DNA from: Gordonia sp. (in: high G+C Gram-positive bacteria)
GTDB lineage: Bacteria; Actinomycetota; Actinomycetes; Mycobacteriales; Mycobacteriaceae
Assembly (NCBI GenBank): GCA_030152405.1
Contig: JASLJL010000001.1
Location: forward strand, 1 to 8,536
Reading direction: 5' to 3'
DNA: 8,536 nucleotides
Each line of letters starts with the position of its first letter. Within the stretch, counting starts at the first letter, position 1. The position numbers and the translations under genes were made by a program. Under the pieces are notes generated by a model. The model was not told where the DNA came from. It ran no database searches and saw only the letters and a program-made list of their open reading frames with translations. Positions 6,356 to 8,536 of the stretch are shown in pieces.

Positions 6356-7194
6356 TGCCCGCACTGCAGACCGCCGAACTCCGAGCACGGACCGTCGGAC
6401 CGATCGCAGACGTCGACTCCTCGTCGACGCCCGGCTACGACGGCGACAAGAAGTCCGGGACCGAAGACCTCGCCACCCTGGGCGCCGAGCTGGCCGGTCT
6501 GCAGGAGAAGTTGTTCGCGGACGGACGGACCGGCGGTTCGCGCTCGGTGCTGCTGGTCCTGCAGGGCATGGACACCGCGGGCAAGGGCGGAATCGTGCGT
6601 CACGTGGGCGGACTGCTGGATCCGCAGGGCCTCAAGGTGACCGACTTCGGCCGTCCGACCGACGAGGAACTGGCTCACGACTTCCTGTGGCGCATCCGCA
6701 ACGCACTGCCGCGACCCGGCCAGATCGGGATCTTCGACCGCTCCCATTACGAGGACGTCCTCCCGGTCCGCGTCCACTCACTGGTGCCCGAAGACGTGTG
6801 GCGTCCCCGATTCGACGAGATCAACCGCTTCGAGGCGGAACTGTCGGACTCCGGGGTGACGATCGTGAAGTGTCTGCTCACCGTGTCCAAAGACGAACAG
6901 CAGGCGCGGCTCGCCGAACGCCTCGAGCGGCCGGACAAGTACTGGAAGTACGACCCCAACGACGTGGACGAACGCGCGAAGTGGGACGACTACCTCATCG
7001 CATACCAGGACGTCCTCGACCTGACCGACACCGACGTCGCTCCGTGGCACCTGATTCCGGCCGACCGCAAATGGTTCGCACGCCTGTCGGTGGCTCAACT
7101 CCTCCTGAACGCGCTCACCTCGCTCGATCTGTCGTGGCCGCAAGCCGACTTCGACGTCGAGGCCGAGAAGAAGCGCGTCGCCGCGATGGCCTGA
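6355..7194 (+). CDS. ppk2: Polyphosphate kinase 2 family protein, class III-like
   Basis: This 279-residue P-loop kinase transfers phosphate between polyphosphate and nucleotides. Residues 1-35 are a variable, probably flexible arm. The core shows the Walker A loop GMDTAGKGG (71-79), then GRPTDEELAHDFLWRI (99-114), and Walker B with the class signature FDRSHYEDVL (127-136). The lid region RLAERLERPDKYWKY (185-199) leads into DERAKWDDY, and WHLIPADRKWFARL (231-244) closes the active site. DRSHYEDVL rather than the DRSWYN form of class I suggests class III, whose studied members phosphorylate AMP and ADP with polyphosphate; this is family knowledge, not proof for this enzyme. The length fits the single-domain form. 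It is translationally coupled to the TetR gene (one-base overlap) and is followed by a strong terminator. Confidence 0.94.
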   Translation: MPALQTAELRARTVGPIADVDSSSTPGYDGDKKSGTEDLATLGAELAGLQEKLFADGRTGGSRSVLLVLQGMDTAGKGGIVRHVGGLLDPQGLKVTDFGRPTDEELAHDFLWRIRNALPRPGQIGIFDRSHYEDVLPVRVHSLVPEDVWRPRFDEINRFEAELSDSGVTIVKCLLTVSKDEQQARLAERLERPDKYWKYDPNDVDERAKWDDYLIAYQDVLDLTDTDVAPWHLIPADRKWFARLSVAQLLLNALTSLDLSWPQADFDVEAEKKRVAAMA

Positions 7195-7213
7195 TCGCCG
7201 CCCGACCAGCACG

Positions 7214-7256
7214 CGAAAGACCCCGCCACCGGCAGAGAGGGTGGCGGGGTCTTTCG
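7214..7256. terminator. Bidirectional intrinsic terminator between PPK2 and hbhA
   Basis: A perfect 17-bp stem has its left arm at 7214-7230 (CGAAAGACCCCGCCACC) and right arm at 7240-7256, with a 9-nt loop (7231-7239). The stem carries GAAAGA on one side and TCTTTC on the other, so a U-rich 3' flank of the stem exists in both directions. It begins 19 nt after the PPK2 stop and lies about 75 nt after the hbhA stop, so it can end both convergent transcripts. Confidence 0.9.
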
Positions 7257-7270
7257 GCTGAACTCTACGT

Positions 7271-7336
7271 GGGTGGAACCCTCACTCGGGTCGAACCCCC
7301 TGCTGAGTCGAACTCCTACTGAGTCGAACTCCTACT
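7271..7336. repeat. Array of four 16-17 bp repeats, each able to form a small hairpin
   Basis: On the plus strand the hairpin cores are GGGTGGAACCC (7271-7281), GGGTCGAACCC (7288-7298), GAGTCGAACTC (7305-7315) and GAGTCGAACTC (7321-7331), spaced 17, 17 and 16 bp. The last two 16-bp units are identical and in tandem (GAGTCGAACTCCTACT). Each core is a 4-bp stem around a 3-nt loop, and the A/T versus G/C change at the second stem pair occurs in both arms together. A weaker fifth unit (GGCTGAACTCTACGT) may precede at 7256-7270. The final unit contains the hbhA stop codon. The function is unknown; processing or stabilising of the hbhA mRNA 3' end is possible, as is simple slippage. Confidence 0.75.
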
Positions 7337-8060
7337 TGGCGGCCGGAGCCTTCTTCGCGGGAGCAGCCTTCTTGGCCGGAGCGGCCTTCTTGGCGGCGGC
7401 GGCCTTCTTGGCAGGCGAAGCGGCGGCGGTGCGAGCCTTGGCCTCGACGGTGCCTGCGGCGCCCGCGACCTTCTCGGCGGCGGCGTTGCTGTCGGCCTTG
7501 ACCTTGGCTGCGGCCTGCTCGACCTTCACCGCGGTCTCCTCGACCTTGGTGGACGCCTCGGAGAGGTCCACGGCAGCGTCCTCGACCTTGTCGGCGGCGA
7601 GGCCGACGAGGCCGGCTGCACGCTCACCGACGGCACGGGTCTGCGACGAGACGGCGCCCAGCGCGTCCTCGGTGAGGTCGACGGCGTCGTTGTACGCCTT
7701 CTCCACGCGGGTCAGGTTCTCCGAGACCACGGCGTTCTCGCGGAGGCGTGCGACGGCGGTCTCGCCGCGCTCAGCCAGCGTGTTGTAGAGGTTGGTGGCG
7801 CGCTCCACGTAGGGATCGGCGGCCTTGCGCAGCTCGTCGGTGCTCAGCTTCTCGCGGAGCTCGTCGATGGTCGGGAACTCGGTGGGGAGCTCCTCGATGC
7901 GGCTGCGGGTCGCCTCGAGGCGGGTACGGGTCGCTTCGCGGCGGGCCTCGGCGCGGGTGCGCAGGTCGGCGAGGGCGTCCTTGACTTCCTGGACAGCAGC
8001 GTCGCCGGCGCCAACGACTGCGAAGACCGGGGTGGGGATGGTGCGTTCGGCGGTGCTCAT
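7332..8060 (-). CDS. hbhA: Heparin-binding haemagglutinin-like protein (HBHA/MLDS family)
   Basis: This 242-residue protein starts at the ATG at 8060, with AGGAG 5 nt upstream. Residues 1-30 hold the amphipathic N-terminal helix (PVFAVVGAGDAAVQEVKDAL). A long charged coiled coil follows, including LRTRAEARREATRTRLEATR (33-52), FPTIDELREKLSTDELRKAA (62-81) and ALGAVSSQTRAVGERAA (133-149), which closely match M. tuberculosis HBHA. The C-terminus (216-242) is an Ala/Lys/Pro tail of AKKAAP-type repeats with nine lysines, the heparin- or DNA-binding region. Between coil and tail, 154-215 is an extra alanine-rich segment absent from the 199-residue mycobacterial protein as I recall it. In mycobacteria HBHA is a surface adhesin; in Rhodococcus the counterpart (TadA/MLDS) coats lipid droplets and binds DNA. 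Either role could hold here. An upstream frame to 8156 runs through the operator and is rejected. The gene is probably controlled by the XRE regulator. Confidence 0.93.
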   Translation of the reverse strand: MSTAERTIPTPVFAVVGAGDAAVQEVKDALADLRTRAEARREATRTRLEATRSRIEELPTEFPTIDELREKLSTDELRKAADPYVERATNLYNTLAERGETAVARLRENAVVSENLTRVEKAYNDAVDLTEDALGAVSSQTRAVGERAAGLVGLAADKVEDAAVDLSEASTKVEETAVKVEQAAAKVKADSNAAAEKVAGAAGTVEAKARTAAASPAKKAAAAKKAAPAKKAAPAKKAPAAK

Positions 8061-8096
8061 GAGAACTCCTAGTTCACGTTTGTTTCTGACACTACG

Positions 8097-8125
8097 AGTA
8101 TCGCGTCTCTTGCTAGCAGGAGCAA
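8097..8125 (-). promoter_or_regulatory. Putative hbhA promoter
   Basis: On the minus strand TTGCTC (8125 to 8120) and GATACT (8102 to 8097) form a -35/-10 pair with a 17-nt spacer. The start of transcription would fall near 8090, giving a leader of about 30 nt that contains AGGAG before the ATG at 8060. The -35 lies inside the shared operator, so a bound regulator would compete with or contact RNA polymerase. An alternative -10 is TAGTGT (8094 to 8089). Confidence 0.4.
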
Positions 8126-8140
8126 GCACTGTGCTAGCAA
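8110..8140 (-). promoter_or_regulatory. Putative operator upstream of hbhA (shared with XRE gene)
   Basis: Three units of one motif stand at helical-turn spacing: TGCTAGCA (8111-8118), AGCAAGCA (8121-8128) and TGCTAGCA (8132-8139), with starts 10 and 11 bp apart. The outer two form a perfect 9-bp inverted repeat (TTGCTAGCA, 8110-8118; TGCTAGCAA, 8132-8140). The first 19 bp (8111-8129) match the element upstream of the XRE gene at 17 of 19 positions. The site lies 50-80 bp upstream of the hbhA start codon. Confidence 0.65.
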
Positions 8141-8258
8141 AAGTGTGGAGGATCACGACGTGGAAGAAAACATGTGAGACTGATGTTATTGCGCCCCTGA
8201 CCTGCGAACTCAGTTTTGCTGAGAGGTTGCCGCGACTCGTGTCGACTGGTCGTACGAC

Positions 8259-8277
8259 TGCTAGCAGAATGCCTGCC
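8259..8277. promoter_or_regulatory. Isolated TGCTAGCA palindrome 28 bp after the fadB2 stop
   Basis: A further perfect TGCTAGCA (8259-8266) is followed 11 bp on by a weaker TGCCTGCC (8270-8277, 6 of 8 matches). It lies about 120 bp upstream of the main hbhA operator in the fadB2-hbhA gap and next to a 10-bp palindrome GTCGTACGAC (8249-8258). It could be an auxiliary operator. A chance occurrence of the 8-mer is also possible. Confidence 0.3.
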
Positions 8278-8294
8278 GCACACGACCGACCGAG

Positions 8295-8536
8295 TCAGGA
8301 TGCGACGGCGACGTGATCGGAGTAGCGGTAGAAGCCGTGGCCCGACTTCTTGCCCAGGCGACCGTCGTCGACCATGCGGACGAGCAGTTCGGGCGGCGAG
8401 TACAGCGCTTCGCCGAACTCGGCGTGCATCTTGTCGGCGATCGCCTTGACGGTGTCCAGTCCGACCAGGTCGGCGAGTTTGAGCGGCCCCACCGGGTGCG
8501 CACACCCGAGGACCATGGCCTTGTCGACGTCGTCGA
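8295..8536 (-). CDS. fadB2: 3-hydroxybutyryl-CoA dehydrogenase FadB2, C-terminal part
   Basis: Only the last 79 codons are inside the window; the gene enters from the right and stops with TGA at 8297-8295. The visible part is the helical C-terminal dimer and substrate domain of 3-hydroxyacyl-CoA dehydrogenases. Its signature DVDKAMVLGCAHPVGPLKLA is followed by DLVGLDTVKAIADKMH, SPPELLVRMVDDGRLGKKSG and the terminal HGFYRYSD. The NAD-binding Rossmann part and the catalytic His-Glu pair would lie upstream, outside the window. The enzyme interconverts acetoacetyl-CoA and 3-hydroxybutyryl-CoA in fatty-acid or C4 metabolism. M. tuberculosis fadB2 (Rv0468) lies in the same neighbourhood. No strong terminator follows the stop; the 234-bp gap to hbhA holds only a weak 5-bp hairpin (CTCAG/CTGAG, 8209-8223) and the operator sites. 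Confidence 0.93.
   Translation of the reverse strand, partial: DDVDKAMVLGCAHPVGPLKLADLVGLDTVKAIADKMHAEFGEALYSPPELLVRMVDDGRLGKKSGHGFYRYSDHVAVAS

Noticed and set aside
5450..6388. 312-codon minus-strand frame antisense to the TetR gene
   Set aside because: It has no recognisable motif and overlaps the N-terminus of DUF445 and the whole TetR gene; it is a shadow frame.
7271..7336. tRNA gene or tRNA-derived attachment site suggested by repeated GTTCGAC T-arm-like motifs
   Set aside because: No acceptor, D or anticodon arms can be drawn around them, and there is no integrase or mobile element in the window.
7335..7415. Short tandem DNA repeats (CCTTCTTGGC-like) as a separate repeat element
   Set aside because: They simply encode the Ala/Lys/Pro tail of HBHA; such repeats are usual for the family.
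8110..8140. CIRCE or HspR heat-shock operator
   Set aside because: CIRCE in actinobacteria has a CTAGCACTC-type arm with a 9-bp spacer, and the HspR site is CTTGAGT-N7-ACTCAAG. The TGCTAGCA units do not fit either.
8061..8156. Extended N-terminus of HBHA to 8156
   Set aside because: The added codons cover the operator, promoter and AGGAG ribosome site, and the family N-terminus begins at the ATG at 8060.

Overview
The window is high-GC, densely packed chromosomal DNA from an actinobacterium, most likely a mycolic-acid-containing member of the Mycobacteriales. A Gordonia-like genus is my best guess, but the sequence alone does not fix it. The main clue is gene content. DUF2505 protein, murB, an XRE regulator, a DUF2516 membrane protein, a DUF445 membrane protein, a TetR regulator, heparin-binding haemagglutinin (HBHA) and FadB2 correspond, partly rearranged, to the M. 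tuberculosis Rv0468-Rv0482 neighbourhood as I remember it. I see no insertion sequence, phage gene, CRISPR array, rRNA or tRNA.

Layout: (1) 1-394, the 5' part of a DUF2505 gene on the minus strand, divergent from murB with only 24 bp between start codons. (2) murB (419-1483, plus), whose 3' end overlaps the end of a convergent gene by 23 bp. (3) A minus-strand operon read from 4116 down to 1461: XRE regulator, DUF2516 membrane protein, MerR regulator, alpha/beta hydrolase, with gaps of 9, 19 and 24 bp. (4) A DUF445 membrane protein (minus), divergent from a TetR regulator (plus) that overlaps a class III-like polyphosphate kinase 2 gene by one base. (5) A strong bidirectional terminator and a small array of hairpin repeats. 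(6) An HBHA-like gene (minus). (7) The 3' end of fadB2 (minus), running off the window.

How the genes may work together: cell-wall precursor synthesis (murB), fatty-acid or C4-CoA metabolism (fadB2), the HBHA surface or lipid-droplet protein and polyphosphate-driven nucleotide recharging sit beside three regulators (XRE, MerR, TetR). The most informative regulatory signal is a 19-bp element, GTGCTTGCWCYTGCTAGCA on the minus strand, found upstream of both the XRE gene and hbhA. It resolves into TGCWAGCA half-units at about one helical turn. In mycobacteria the XRE gene lies directly upstream of hbhA. Here the two are about 4 kb apart, yet both keep the element, so the XRE protein probably still controls hbhA.

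I do not see a clearly new multi-gene system. The observations that go beyond routine annotation are the shared operator, the displaced hbhA with an extra coiled-coil segment, the hairpin array with paired substitutions at the hbhA 3' end, and the mirrored leaderless promoters between the DUF2505 gene and murB.
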